Shown here one piece after another: positions 9,375 through 17,038 of a DNA stretch of 64,000 bases. Position numbers and translations under genes: made by a program. The notes below the pieces were generated by a model. That model saw only the letters and a program-made list of their open reading frames with translations, was not told the DNA's origin and did no database searches. Origin of the DNA: Dyadobacter frigoris (GTDB taxonomy: Bacteria; Bacteroidota; Bacteroidia; Cytophagales; Spirosomataceae); NCBI RefSeq assembly GCF_005280585.1, contig NZ_SZVO01000008.1, forward strand, positions 186,001-250,000. Reading direction: 5' to 3'. The number at the start of each line of letters is the position of its first letter. Position 1 is the first letter of the stretch.

Positions 9375-9412
9375 AATGCCCAGCCTTCTCTTCAATTGGG
9401 TTGGGCATTTTT
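9375..9412 (+). terminator. Intra-operon terminator/attenuator hairpin between sufD and sufS
   Basis: AATGCCCAGCC pairs with GGTTGGGCATT, including one G-U pair, around a 13-15 base loop and is followed by TTTTT. It lies in the 86-base gap between sufD and sufS and could reduce transcription into the downstream suf genes. Confidence 0.65.
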
Positions 9413-9429
9413 CTTAATACTTCATTAAA

Positions 9430-10656
9430 ATGACTAATTTCCCAGATATAGCGTCCATTCGTAATGATTTTCCTATTCTTAATGAGATCGTTAACGGAAA
9501 ACAACTTGTGTATTTTGACAATGCCGCTACAACACAAAAACCTCGTATTGTACTGGATGCGCTGTCGGGATATTACGAACATTATAATGCCAACATTCAC
9601 CGTGGAATTCATCATTTAGCAGAAAAAGCAACAGCGGCTTTTGAAGAATCGCGTCGCAGATTACAGAAATTTATTAATGCTGAGCTGTCTGAGGAAGTTA
9701 TTTTTACTTACGGCACAACCGATAGTATTAATCTGGTAGCACAAACTTACGGACGTAAATTTCTGAAAGAAGGAGATGAAATTATCATTTCCACGATGGA
9801 ACATCATTCGAACATTGTTCCGTGGCAAATGCTTTGTGAAGAAAAAGGCTGCGTTTTAAGAGTGATCCCGATCAATGATGAGGGAGAACTTTTGATGGAT
9901 GAATACGAAAAAATGCTTTCGGAGAAAACGAAATTTGTTTCGGTTGTGCATGTTTCAAATGCTCTTGGAACGATAAATCCGGTAGCTGAAATTATCGAAA
10001 AAGCGCATAAAGTAGGAGCGAAGGTTTTACTTGACGGCGCTCAGGCGAGTTCACATTTGACTATTGACGTGCAGGCGCTGGATGTCGATTTTTACGCTTT
10101 GTCTCTTCATAAAATATACGGACCAACAGGAATGGGTATTTTGTATGGCAAAAAAGAATTGCTTGAGGCGATGCCTCCTTACCGTGGCGGCGGTGAAATG
10201 ATCAAGGAAGTAACGTTTGAAAAAACAACTTACAACGAATTGCCCTATAAATTCGAAGCGGGAACACCGAATATTGCGGATGTTGTGGCTGCGAAATATG
10301 CGATCGATTATGTGGATACATTAGGGAAACCAAACATCGCCAAACATGAGAATGATCTGCTTTTGTATGCGACAGAAGCGGTGAAGGAAATTCCGGGATT
10401 GAGGATTATCGGTCAGGCTAAGGAAAAAGTCAGTGTACTTTCTTTTGTGATTGATGGGCTGCATCATCAGGATATTGCTGTGATTCTGGACAACCAGGGA
10501 ATCGCAGTTCGTACGGGTCATCACTGCACACAACCTTTAATGTCACGTTTAGGAATTTTAGGAACCACCCGTGCCTCTTTTGCTGTTTACAACACGATTG
10601 AAGAAATTGATGGTTTGATCAAAGGACTTCATAAGGCGAAGAAGATGTTGGGTTGA
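9430..10656 (+). CDS. sufS: Cysteine desulfurase SufS
   Basis: A 408-residue PLP-dependent class V aminotransferase that takes sulfur from cysteine for Fe-S cluster assembly. The PLP lysine is Lys228 in LSLHKIYGPTG, and the catalytic cysteine is Cys366 in RTGHHCTQPL. The RTGHHC context and the length are those of group II (SufS/CsdA) rather than IscS. It passes sulfur to SufE, encoded 530 bases downstream beyond an inserted toxin-antitoxin pair. Confidence 0.95.
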   Translation: MTNFPDIASIRNDFPILNEIVNGKQLVYFDNAATTQKPRIVLDALSGYYEHYNANIHRGIHHLAEKATAAFEESRRRLQKFINAELSEEVIFTYGTTDSINLVAQTYGRKFLKEGDEIIISTMEHHSNIVPWQMLCEEKGCVLRVIPINDEGELLMDEYEKMLSEKTKFVSVVHVSNALGTINPVAEIIEKAHKVGAKVLLDGAQASSHLTIDVQALDVDFYALSLHKIYGPTGMGILYGKKELLEAMPPYRGGGEMIKEVTFEKTTYNELPYKFEAGTPNIADVVAAKYAIDYVDTLGKPNIAKHENDLLLYATEAVKEIPGLRIIGQAKEKVSVLSFVIDGLHHQDIAVILDNQGIAVRTGHHCTQPLMSRLGILGTTRASFAVYNTIEEIDGLIKGLHKAKKMLG

Positions 10657-10715
10657 TCTGATTTTTTCTTAATTATTTGTATATTTCATTAGGTAAACTA
10701 TTTACTATTCAGAAA

Positions 10716-10904
10716 ATGGAAACAATTCCTAAAAGTATATTGATAGAGTCGCTTGAAGCAATGCCAGATAATTTGGAAGTAGAGCAAGTGATTGAACAAA
10801 TCATTTTGTTATCTAAAATTGAACGTTCAAGAAAGCAGTTGGATAGCGGAGAGTTTCATACACACGAAGAAGTGAAAAATGCCTATAAAAAATGGCTCGA
10901 ATAA
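10716..10904 (+). CDS. Antitoxin of a RelE/ParE-type pair
   Basis: A 62-residue acidic protein from the ATG at 10716 (METIPKSIL); an upstream TTG at 10677 would add 13 residues but is less likely. Its C-terminus, HTHEEVKNAYKKWLE, is the toxin-binding type of tail seen in small antitoxins encoded before ParE/RelE toxins. It overlaps the toxin gene by 13 bases. The pair sits inside the suf operon between sufS and sufE. Confidence 0.75.
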   Translation: METIPKSILIESLEAMPDNLEVEQVIEQIILLSKIERSRKQLDSGEFHTHEEVKNAYKKWLE

Positions 10905-11182
10905 ATTGGTCCGAAGAAGCCAGACAAGATTTAGATACAATTTTTCTTAGATTGAATTCAGAATCTTTGTCTTACTCTAAAAAGTGGATCAATGATGTTT
11001 TTAGTAAAATCGAACTTCTTGAAAAATTCCCAAATATGGGAAGAACGGTTCCGGAAACAAGATTAACTAGTATTAGAGAGATTTTAGTAGGCAAGTATCG
11101 TGTTATATATAATGTTGCAAAGAATAATGTAATTGAGATTATGGCAATAAGACATTCATTAAGGCCATTATCAGAATTTTAA
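10892..11182 (+). CDS. RelE/ParE-family toxin
   Basis: A 96-residue protein with the ParE/RelE fold pattern: WSEEARQDLDTIF at the N-terminus, a central helix pair (IELLEKFPNMGRTVPE) and the C-terminal strands REILVGKYRVIYNV and IEIMAIRHSLRPL. ParE toxins poison gyrase and RelE toxins cleave mRNA; the target cannot be decided from sequence. The C-terminal His and Arg residues are retained and nothing suggests truncation. sufE starts only 3 bases after its stop, so it is transcribed with the suf genes. Confidence 0.82.
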   Translation: MARINWSEEARQDLDTIFLRLNSESLSYSKKWINDVFSKIELLEKFPNMGRTVPETRLTSIREILVGKYRVIYNVAKNNVIEIMAIRHSLRPLSEF

Positions 11183-11185
11183 ATT

Positions 11186-11605
11186 ATGACAATTAACGAA
11201 GCACAAGACGAACTAATCGAGGATTTTGAATTGTTTGATGATTGGGATAGCAAGTACGAGTACATTATTGATCTCGGAAAACAATTTCCGGCATTGCAGG
11301 AACAATACAAAACCGAAGAAAATATAATAAAAGGCTGCCAGTCCAGAGTGTGGTTAAATGCATACAAGGATGGTGATCTTTTGAAATTTGAAGCTGATAG
11401 TGACGCGATTATTACAAGAGGTTTGATTGGTATGCTTGTAAAAGTTTTGTCGGGACATACACCCGAAGAAATTGCAAGTGCAGACCTTTATTTTCTGGAA
11501 AGAGTGGGCTTGCATCAACATTTGGCACAAACCCGTTCGAATGGACTGGCGTCAATGCTGAAACAAATGAGAGCTTACGGAATCGCTTATCAGGCTGCCA
11601 ATTAA
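11186..11605 (+). CDS. sufE: Sulfur acceptor protein SufE
   Basis: A 139-residue SufE/CsdE-family protein that accepts persulfide sulfur from SufS and hands it to the SufBCD scaffold. The sulfur-accepting cysteine is Cys51 in IIKGCQSRVW. The region LIGMLVKVLSGHTPEEI and the C-terminal helix LASMLKQMRAYG are typical. It lies immediately behind the ParE-like toxin, presumably adjacent to sufS before that pair was inserted. Confidence 0.93.
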   Translation: MTINEAQDELIEDFELFDDWDSKYEYIIDLGKQFPALQEQYKTEENIIKGCQSRVWLNAYKDGDLLKFEADSDAIITRGLIGMLVKVLSGHTPEEIASADLYFLERVGLHQHLAQTRSNGLASMLKQMRAYGIAYQAAN

Positions 11606-11665
11606 AAAAATATCAAAAGTGAAAACTAAGACGCTTCACTTGCTGTTATCATAACTAAAAAAGAA

Positions 11666-11977
11666 ATGAGCGAATCAGAATTACGTGAAGAGGTTATCAA
11701 GGCGATCAAGATGGTTTATGATCCGGAAATTCCGGTCGATGTTTACGAGCTTGGTCTGATATACGATTTGAAAATATTTCCGGTTAATAATGTATTCGTT
11801 TCAATGACATTGACTTCGCCTTCATGCCCGTCTGCGGGAACTTTGCCTGGTGAAGTTGAGCAAAAAATCAGAGAAGTTGAAGGTGTGAATGACGTAAGTA
11901 TCGAGCTTACTTTTGATCCTCCTTACACGACTGAAATGATGTCGGAAGAAGCGAAACTTGAACTGGGATTTATGTGA
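11666..11977 (+). CDS. DUF59/MIP18-family Fe-S assembly protein
   Basis: A 103-residue MIP18/DUF59 protein of the type often placed at the end of suf operons. It has the DPEIPVDVYELGLIYDL motif and a conserved cysteine in SPSCPSAG (Cys54). Members are thought to help mature or deliver Fe-S clusters (SufT and the PaaD and Mrp N-terminal domains are relatives). It is probably cotranscribed with sufE, 60 bases upstream. Confidence 0.88.
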   Translation: MSESELREEVIKAIKMVYDPEIPVDVYELGLIYDLKIFPVNNVFVSMTLTSPSCPSAGTLPGEVEQKIREVEGVNDVSIELTFDPPYTTEMMSEEAKLELGFM

Positions 11978-11982
11978 TTATG

Positions 11983-12005
11983 GCCGTCGGCTTTCAGCTG
12001 TCGGC
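11983..12005. repeat. Short degenerate GTCGGC-type repeat
   Basis: The stretch consists of alternating GTCGGC and AGCTGTCGGC units. It lies between the DUF59 gene and the bacilliredoxin gene. It looks like a small interspersed element of the kind seen between genes in this phylum, but copy number cannot be judged from one window. Confidence 0.35.
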
Positions 12006-12100
12006 AATCAAACCTAAGATAATAACAATTTATATAGCCAGAGGCGAATTTGCTAATGACTACGAGCTAATCAAATTCTAACTTTAAACTTTAAGAAAAT

Positions 12101-12529
12101 ATGTATCCTCCACAGTTAGTAGCGCCTATGAAGGCGGAGTTGACTAATGTCGGTTTTCAGGATTTGACAAGTGCGGAAGAAGTAGACAACTTCATGCAAA
12201 ACATGAAAGGCACTGCTTTGGTAGTGATCAATTCAGTTTGCGGTTGTGCTGCTGGTGCTGCCCGTCCGGGTGTGAGAGCATCTTTGGAACGCAGTGAAGT
12301 GAAGCCAGATCAATTGGCGACTGTTTTTGCTGGTTTCGATTCTGAGGCTGTTGCGAAAATGCGTGAATATACTTTGCCGTATCCTCCGTCATCTCCTGCG
12401 GTCGCTCTTTTCAAAGATGGTGAGTTGATCCATTTTGTTGAACGTCACCACATTGAAGGCCGTTCTGCTGAAATGATTGCTCAGCATTTGCAAATGGCAT
12501 ACGAAGAATTTTGTGCAGAAGAAGCATAA
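12101..12529 (+). CDS. BrxA/BrxB-family bacilliredoxin
   Basis: A 142-residue thioredoxin-like protein of the YphP/YqiW (BrxA/BrxB) family. It has the C-x-C active-site motif INSVCGCAAGAARPG (Cys47 and Cys49). In Bacillus these proteins remove bacillithiol from oxidised proteins. Whether this organism makes bacillithiol cannot be judged here, so a general disulfide reductase role is possible. The position after the suf genes suggests a thiol or Fe-S homeostasis role. It ends in a strong terminator. Confidence 0.88.
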   Translation: MYPPQLVAPMKAELTNVGFQDLTSAEEVDNFMQNMKGTALVVINSVCGCAAGAARPGVRASLERSEVKPDQLATVFAGFDSEAVAKMREYTLPYPPSSPAVALFKDGELIHFVERHHIEGRSAEMIAQHLQMAYEEFCAEEA

Positions 12530-12551
12530 TTAATTCTTTCTGATATTTTAA

Positions 12552-12594
12552 ACGGCTACTTTCAAAATTATTCGAAAGTAGCCGTCTGTTTTTT
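12552..12594 (+). terminator. Rho-independent terminator of the suf region
   Basis: ACGGCTACTTTC pairs perfectly over 12 bases with GAAAGTAGCCGT around a 10-base loop. TCTGTTTTTT follows. Confidence 0.85.
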
Positions 12595-12622
12595 GTAGAT
12601 TTATTTTTCAAATCTGAGTTTT

Positions 12623-13732
12623 ATGCAAGGACATCGTTTCAGCAAATTTGTACCAGCCGAGCAAACAGGGAATAACAAGTTTGATCAGCTTTTTGATATT
12701 TTTCAGCAGTTGCTGCTGATGACATCAGGTGACGTAAGCGAAGCTATGTCATGGCTAAGCGAGTTGGACAGACAATATAATCTTACAAACGATTCTTATG
12801 GAATTGGTGACTTTTTCGATGATTTAAAGAAAAAGGGATACATTTCAGAAGAAAAACGCGAAGGTGAAAGTAAGCTGATCATGACGCCAAAAGCTGAAAA
12901 AAGCATCCGTAAAAGTGCTTTGGATGAGATTTTTGGAAAACTGAAAAGATCAAAATCAGGAGGGAACCATCACACGCCTTACATGGGAACGGGTGATGAA
13001 CTTAGCAGTGATATTCGTCAATTCCAGTTCGGTGACACACTCGATCAGATTGCGATGACAGAATCCATCAAAAATGCACAGGTAAATCACGGAATTGGTG
13101 ATTTTATGCTGATGGAAAACGATCTGGAAGTTGTTGAGCGTGAGCAAAAAACAACTACTGCAACGGTTGTGATGATCGATATCAGCCATTCCATGATCTT
13201 ATATGGTGAAGACAGAATAACACCGGCGAAAAAGGTTGCGTTGGCTTTGGCTGAGTTGATCCGTTCAAAATATCCAAAAGATTCATTGGACATTATCGTT
13301 TTCGGAAACGACGCGTGGCAGATCCAATTAAAAGATCTGCCGTATCTGGAAGTCGGTCCTTACCATACCAATACCGTTGCCGGACTTGAACTTGCCATGG
13401 ATATTCTTCGCCGTAAGAAAACCCGAAACAAGCAAATTTTCATGATCACCGACGGTAAGCCTACTTGTTTGAAAGAAGGTATTAAATATTATAAAAACAG
13501 TTTCGGTCTGGATCGGAAGATCATTAGTAAAACTTTAACCCTGGCTGCGCAATGCCGCCGTTTGGAAATTCCGGTTACTACTTTTATGATTGCGACGGAT
13601 CCCTATTTGAAGCAATTCGTGCAAAACTTTACCAAAGTAAATAATGGACGGGCTTATTATAGTAATCTTCAAGGTTTAGGCGGATTTGTACTGGAAGATT
13701 TCCAGAGAAACCGCAGAAAAAATATGAAATAA
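12623..13732 (+). CDS. VWA-domain protein, probable partner of a MoxR/Mg-chelatase-like ATPase
   Basis: A 369-residue cytoplasmic protein with no signal peptide. The C-terminal half is a von Willebrand A domain with an intact MIDAS motif: D186-x-S188-x-S190 in VMIDISHS, a TNT segment near residue 253, and ITDG. The N-terminal half has helical segments and a linker. VWA proteins of this architecture are usually encoded beside a ChlI/MoxR-type AAA+ ATPase and work with it as a metal-dependent substrate adaptor. The likely ATPase here (42415-43950) is about 30 kb away. The substrate is unknown. It stands alone between two terminators. Confidence 0.82.
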   Translation: MQGHRFSKFVPAEQTGNNKFDQLFDIFQQLLLMTSGDVSEAMSWLSELDRQYNLTNDSYGIGDFFDDLKKKGYISEEKREGESKLIMTPKAEKSIRKSALDEIFGKLKRSKSGGNHHTPYMGTGDELSSDIRQFQFGDTLDQIAMTESIKNAQVNHGIGDFMLMENDLEVVEREQKTTTATVVMIDISHSMILYGEDRITPAKKVALALAELIRSKYPKDSLDIIVFGNDAWQIQLKDLPYLEVGPYHTNTVAGLELAMDILRRKKTRNKQIFMITDGKPTCLKEGIKYYKNSFGLDRKIISKTLTLAAQCRRLEIPVTTFMIATDPYLKQFVQNFTKVNNGRAYYSNLQGLGGFVLEDFQRNRRKNMK

Positions 13733-13758
13733 CCGGCTTTTAAAACCGGTTATTTTTT
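13729..13758 (+). terminator. Rho-independent terminator
   Basis: ATAACCGG pairs with CCGGTTAT around an 8-base loop and is followed by TTTTTT. The stem begins within the VWA stop codon. It separates that gene from the convergent PIG-L gene. Confidence 0.75.
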
Positions 13759-16235
13759 TATTTCTTACCTACTGAAATCATATTGGCAAACAGGCGATAG
13801 GCACCTGTAACACCAGCAGGAAGTTCCCGAAAAAAGGAAAGTCCGGTGTAGATATAATGTCCTTTGCCATATTTAGCATAAAGTACACTTCCCTCTTTCA
13901 AGCTCTCATCGGTATCATTACTGGAAAAAATCGCTTCGTAATTTGATTTGTCCCAGTCGCTTGCGAAGTATAAACCTCTTTCCTGTATCCAGCCATTGAA
14001 ATCTTTCTGCGTGATTTTATTTGGGTAGTTTAATAACGCATGTTCAGGTTTCAGAAAACGCATTTCAGCATCTTCTTCTGCCACACGATCCTGACTTAAC
14101 TGAAGTGGATAAGGCCCGATTTGCTTTACTTTCATACGTTGGGGAATTGTATATTGCACAACCATCGTTCCCCCATTTTTTACATATTCCATCAATTTTT
14201 CCTGATAATAGGTCAGGCGGTTTTCCGTGTTATAAGCCCTGATTCCGACAACAATGGCATCATAACCGCTTAAATCTTTGGAAAGTGCTGATTCATTAAG
14301 CATAGTAACAGTACAACCCATTTGCCGTAATGCAATTGGCACATCATCACCTGCACCCGCAATGTAGCCGATATTTTTCACTGTCGTTTTTACATCCAGT
14401 TTGGCAAGTTTTGCTTCTGCGGGAGGAAATAAGGTTTGGCTTGGGATATGGCGGTAATCGATAGTTTTTATTGATTTGTCATAGTTTTTTCCATCGACAA
14501 TCGCGACTGCTTTTACTATCCCTTCTTCATTTTTTGCAGGCGGCGTGATGTTGAAAGTATAAGTCTGTTCCTGATATTTTTCTGTCATATCAAAATTTAC
14601 ACTGGCCGGATCCGATTTCCAGCCTTTTGGCAAATCCAGTTTTAAAATACCTTTTACCAAACTTTTTTGTGCTTCCACCATGACACTTAATGTTTTTGAC
14701 GTTGTGTTTGGGAAGATGAAAACAGGCTCATTGATGTTGGCTGTAATTGTCGGACGAATTTCAAAAGGACGATAAATTTCTCCCGAAGCGGGATCGGTGA
14801 ATTTATAAGTCCAAGGTCTGGAATAAGTAAATTTTTGTCCATCAACATCAAAAACAAAATCTGTTTTTGTTTCCGGTCTGTTTTCCGGATAGCCAATATC
14901 CTGTTGATTATCAATTTGGAAAATACCTTTATCAATCGGTTTTAGAAGCCAGTAAGGTTGAGTGGTCTTTAAATCTGACGGCAAAACAGCTCTCTTATTG
15001 AAAGCATTCATTTCATTTTCGCCTAAGATCAGATTCAAAATACTGTCAGATTTAACACCGGTCCAGTTTAGAGAAATTAACTTAACGGGATATTTTGAAC
15101 GCTTAACTACCGTCACTTTTATATCTGCCAGATCACCTGCAACGGAAGAAAATTCAACCGGGTTAGTTTCAAAAAATAACCCAAGACATTGAACAAGTAA
15201 ATCAGAAATTTCCTGTTTTTTAGCTTTTACGTAGATATTAGCTGAGTCCAGTTTTGTCAATTCCTGATTGATTTTTAATAATGCAGGAACAGTCTCGGAC
15301 GGATTGCTGATGTCGTAATTCCTGATCGCATCGGAAACCAATGCCTGAACTTTCTGGCTTCCGTCAACCCGTTTCCAGGTAATATCCACATCGTCAAAAA
15401 GATTGCTTTTTGCAGGCGTACCTTCCTTGTGCAGAAAATAATCAATTCTTTCACCCCGTACCGGCGCGCTGCCAAATCCCTGGCTTCTGTGCTGACTGCG
15501 ACTTTCCGCAGCTATTTCAGTATAAGATTTTCCAAGGACCGAATTGTAGCCGCCAATTTCAAGAGAGATAAATGGATTTTTTTCACCTTCGGGTTGCTTG
15601 TTGGTAAAACCAGGTGTGAACGTATTCCAAACCAATCTTTTTGCCTGCCAGGTTTTTACAAATTTCAATTGATCAGGATAGGCATTAGGATCGGCTGCTA
15701 GTTTGAAAGCTTCTTCTGCAAGGTAAGCGGATGTTTGATGATGGCCGTGACCGGCACGAGGATCTGGCGGGAATCGTGTGATGATTACGTCGGGTTGAAA
15801 TTTACGGATCATCCAGACAACGTCACCTAAAACTTTATTTTGATCCCAGAAATTCAATGTTTCTTTTCTGGTTTTTGAAAAACCAAAATCATATGCGCGG
15901 GAAAAAAACTGAGTAGCTCCATCAATTTTACGAGCGCCCAACAATTCCTGAGTTCGGATTACTCCAATATTGGCACCCTGTTCCGCACCGATAAGGTTTT
16001 GTCCGCCATCACCTCGGGTCAAAGAAAGATAACCAGTCCGGACCAGTTGATCTTTTGACATGTAAGATAACATTAAGGTATTTTCGTCATCAGGATGTGC
16101 AGCAATGTGCAACACCGATCCGAGAACGTTTAATTTTTTTATGCCCTGATAAATTTCACTGGAAGATAGGGTAGGAACCTGCGCCCGGATCTGGAAAGAG
16201 ATAAAAAGTAAAACTGCAATCGTAATTTTTTTCAT
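13758..16235 (-). CDS. Secreted PIG-L/LmbE-type deacetylase with C-terminal extensions
   Basis: An 825-residue exported protein with a signal peptide (cleavage near IRAQ). The N-terminal third is a PIG-L/LmbE domain with the zinc motif AHPDDE (H47, D50) and a second histidine segment GHGHHQTS. The family removes N-acetyl groups from amino sugars. The middle is beta-rich and resembles NPCBM- or CARDB-like sandwich domains. The final 200 residues contain a Rossmann or glutamine-amidotransferase-like core (GYDAIVVGIRAYNTE, VKNGGTMVVQYT, GKGHYIYTGLSFFRELP). The C-terminal part could bind sugar or be an inactive GATase/ThuA-like domain. The substrate is unknown. It is a single-gene unit. Confidence 0.8.
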   Translation of the reverse strand: MKKITIAVLLFISFQIRAQVPTLSSSEIYQGIKKLNVLGSVLHIAAHPDDENTLMLSYMSKDQLVRTGYLSLTRGDGGQNLIGAEQGANIGVIRTQELLGARKIDGATQFFSRAYDFGFSKTRKETLNFWDQNKVLGDVVWMIRKFQPDVIITRFPPDPRAGHGHHQTSAYLAEEAFKLAADPNAYPDQLKFVKTWQAKRLVWNTFTPGFTNKQPEGEKNPFISLEIGGYNSVLGKSYTEIAAESRSQHRSQGFGSAPVRGERIDYFLHKEGTPAKSNLFDDVDITWKRVDGSQKVQALVSDAIRNYDISNPSETVPALLKINQELTKLDSANIYVKAKKQEISDLLVQCLGLFFETNPVEFSSVAGDLADIKVTVVKRSKYPVKLISLNWTGVKSDSILNLILGENEMNAFNKRAVLPSDLKTTQPYWLLKPIDKGIFQIDNQQDIGYPENRPETKTDFVFDVDGQKFTYSRPWTYKFTDPASGEIYRPFEIRPTITANINEPVFIFPNTTSKTLSVMVEAQKSLVKGILKLDLPKGWKSDPASVNFDMTEKYQEQTYTFNITPPAKNEEGIVKAVAIVDGKNYDKSIKTIDYRHIPSQTLFPPAEAKLAKLDVKTTVKNIGYIAGAGDDVPIALRQMGCTVTMLNESALSKDLSGYDAIVVGIRAYNTENRLTYYQEKLMEYVKNGGTMVVQYTIPQRMKVKQIGPYPLQLSQDRVAEEDAEMRFLKPEHALLNYPNKITQKDFNGWIQERGLYFASDWDKSNYEAIFSSNDTDESLKEGSVLYAKYGKGHYIYTGLSFFRELPAGVTGAYRLFANMISVGKK

Positions 16236-16295
16236 AAGGGATTTTGGGCTTTGGTATTGTCTTGCACGGGATTTCGCAAATGTTCGATTTTCGTA

Positions 16296-16919
16296 CTACA
16301 ATGTACGGGTAAGGACGTAATCTTCAAAGACTTCATAATGAATCGATATAGTTTCCGGGTTTTCTTCATTAAAAGTGGCAGTCATTATTCCTTCAGGTTT
16401 CGCGGAAAAAGAATTTACCGATATTGCATTTCTTTGATCAAGATCCTTTATTCCGGCATATTTATAAACCGATTCCTTGGCAGACCAGAGAATATTAATC
16501 AGAATGAAATCGGTCTTAGCAACCCACAATTGCTCGTTGCTGTTCAGGAAAAAGTCAATCCCTTTACCTATATCCGGTTTTACTTTCTGAATATCAACAC
16601 CAGCTGATTTTCCTTTATCTAAATAAACAACCGCATATTTTTCTGAATGAGAAATGGAAATATGGTAATCGTTATTCGGCAAAAATGGTTTTCCATCTTC
16701 ATTATTACTAATTTCCGAATTTTCGTCAAGCATTTGATTTACTAAACATTGTACCGCCAACGACTCTCTCTTCCTTTTTGTATTGACCTTTTTCAGTAGT
16801 TTTTCTTGTTGGGAACGAGACATTTGCGCAGTTGCAAATAAATCCTCCAGCGATTCAGTAATTTCCCATAATCCGAGAAGTGCTTTCCCGCTCAATACCT
16901 TTTTGTAGACCAAGCCCAT
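16296..16919 (-). CDS. 4'-phosphopantetheinyl transferase
   Basis: A 207-residue Sfp-type transferase that converts apo acyl carrier proteins to the holo form. Motifs: DYHISISHSEKYA, GVDIQKV (metal-binding Asp) and WSAKESVYKYAG (the W-x-x-K-E-x-x-x-K signature). It is divergent from the dar-type cluster, which encodes an ACP at 29525-29791, so that ACP is a natural client; it may also serve other carrier proteins. The 98-base divergent intergenic region carries a striking inverted repeat. Confidence 0.88.
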   Translation of the reverse strand: MGLVYKKVLSGKALLGLWEITESLEDLFATAQMSRSQQEKLLKKVNTKRKRESLAVQCLVNQMLDENSEISNNEDGKPFLPNNDYHISISHSEKYAVVYLDKGKSAGVDIQKVKPDIGKGIDFFLNSNEQLWVAKTDFILINILWSAKESVYKYAGIKDLDQRNAISVNSFSAKPEGIMTATFNEENPETISIHYEVFEDYVLTRTL

Positions 16920-16949
16920 TTAATTTGTAATTTTATGCGTTATTGAAAA

Positions 16950-17012
16950 GGAGTAAATTTATGAGAAGAAATTTTAAGTTCTCAAAATGTTATGTTTAAC
17001 GAAATTTACTCC
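16950..17012. promoter_or_regulatory. 11-bp inverted repeat in the divergent PPTase/dar promoter region
   Basis: GGAGTAAATTT at 16950-16960 and its exact complement AAATTTACTCC at 17002-17012 are separated by 41 bases. Inside is a smaller hairpin, GAGAA..TTCTC. The pair spans the start region of the pigment cluster and could be two half-sites for a regulator or a folded leader. The function is inferred only from position and symmetry. Confidence 0.45.
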
Positions 17013-17038
17013 CGAATTTGAAATTCCCAGCAAAGTAT

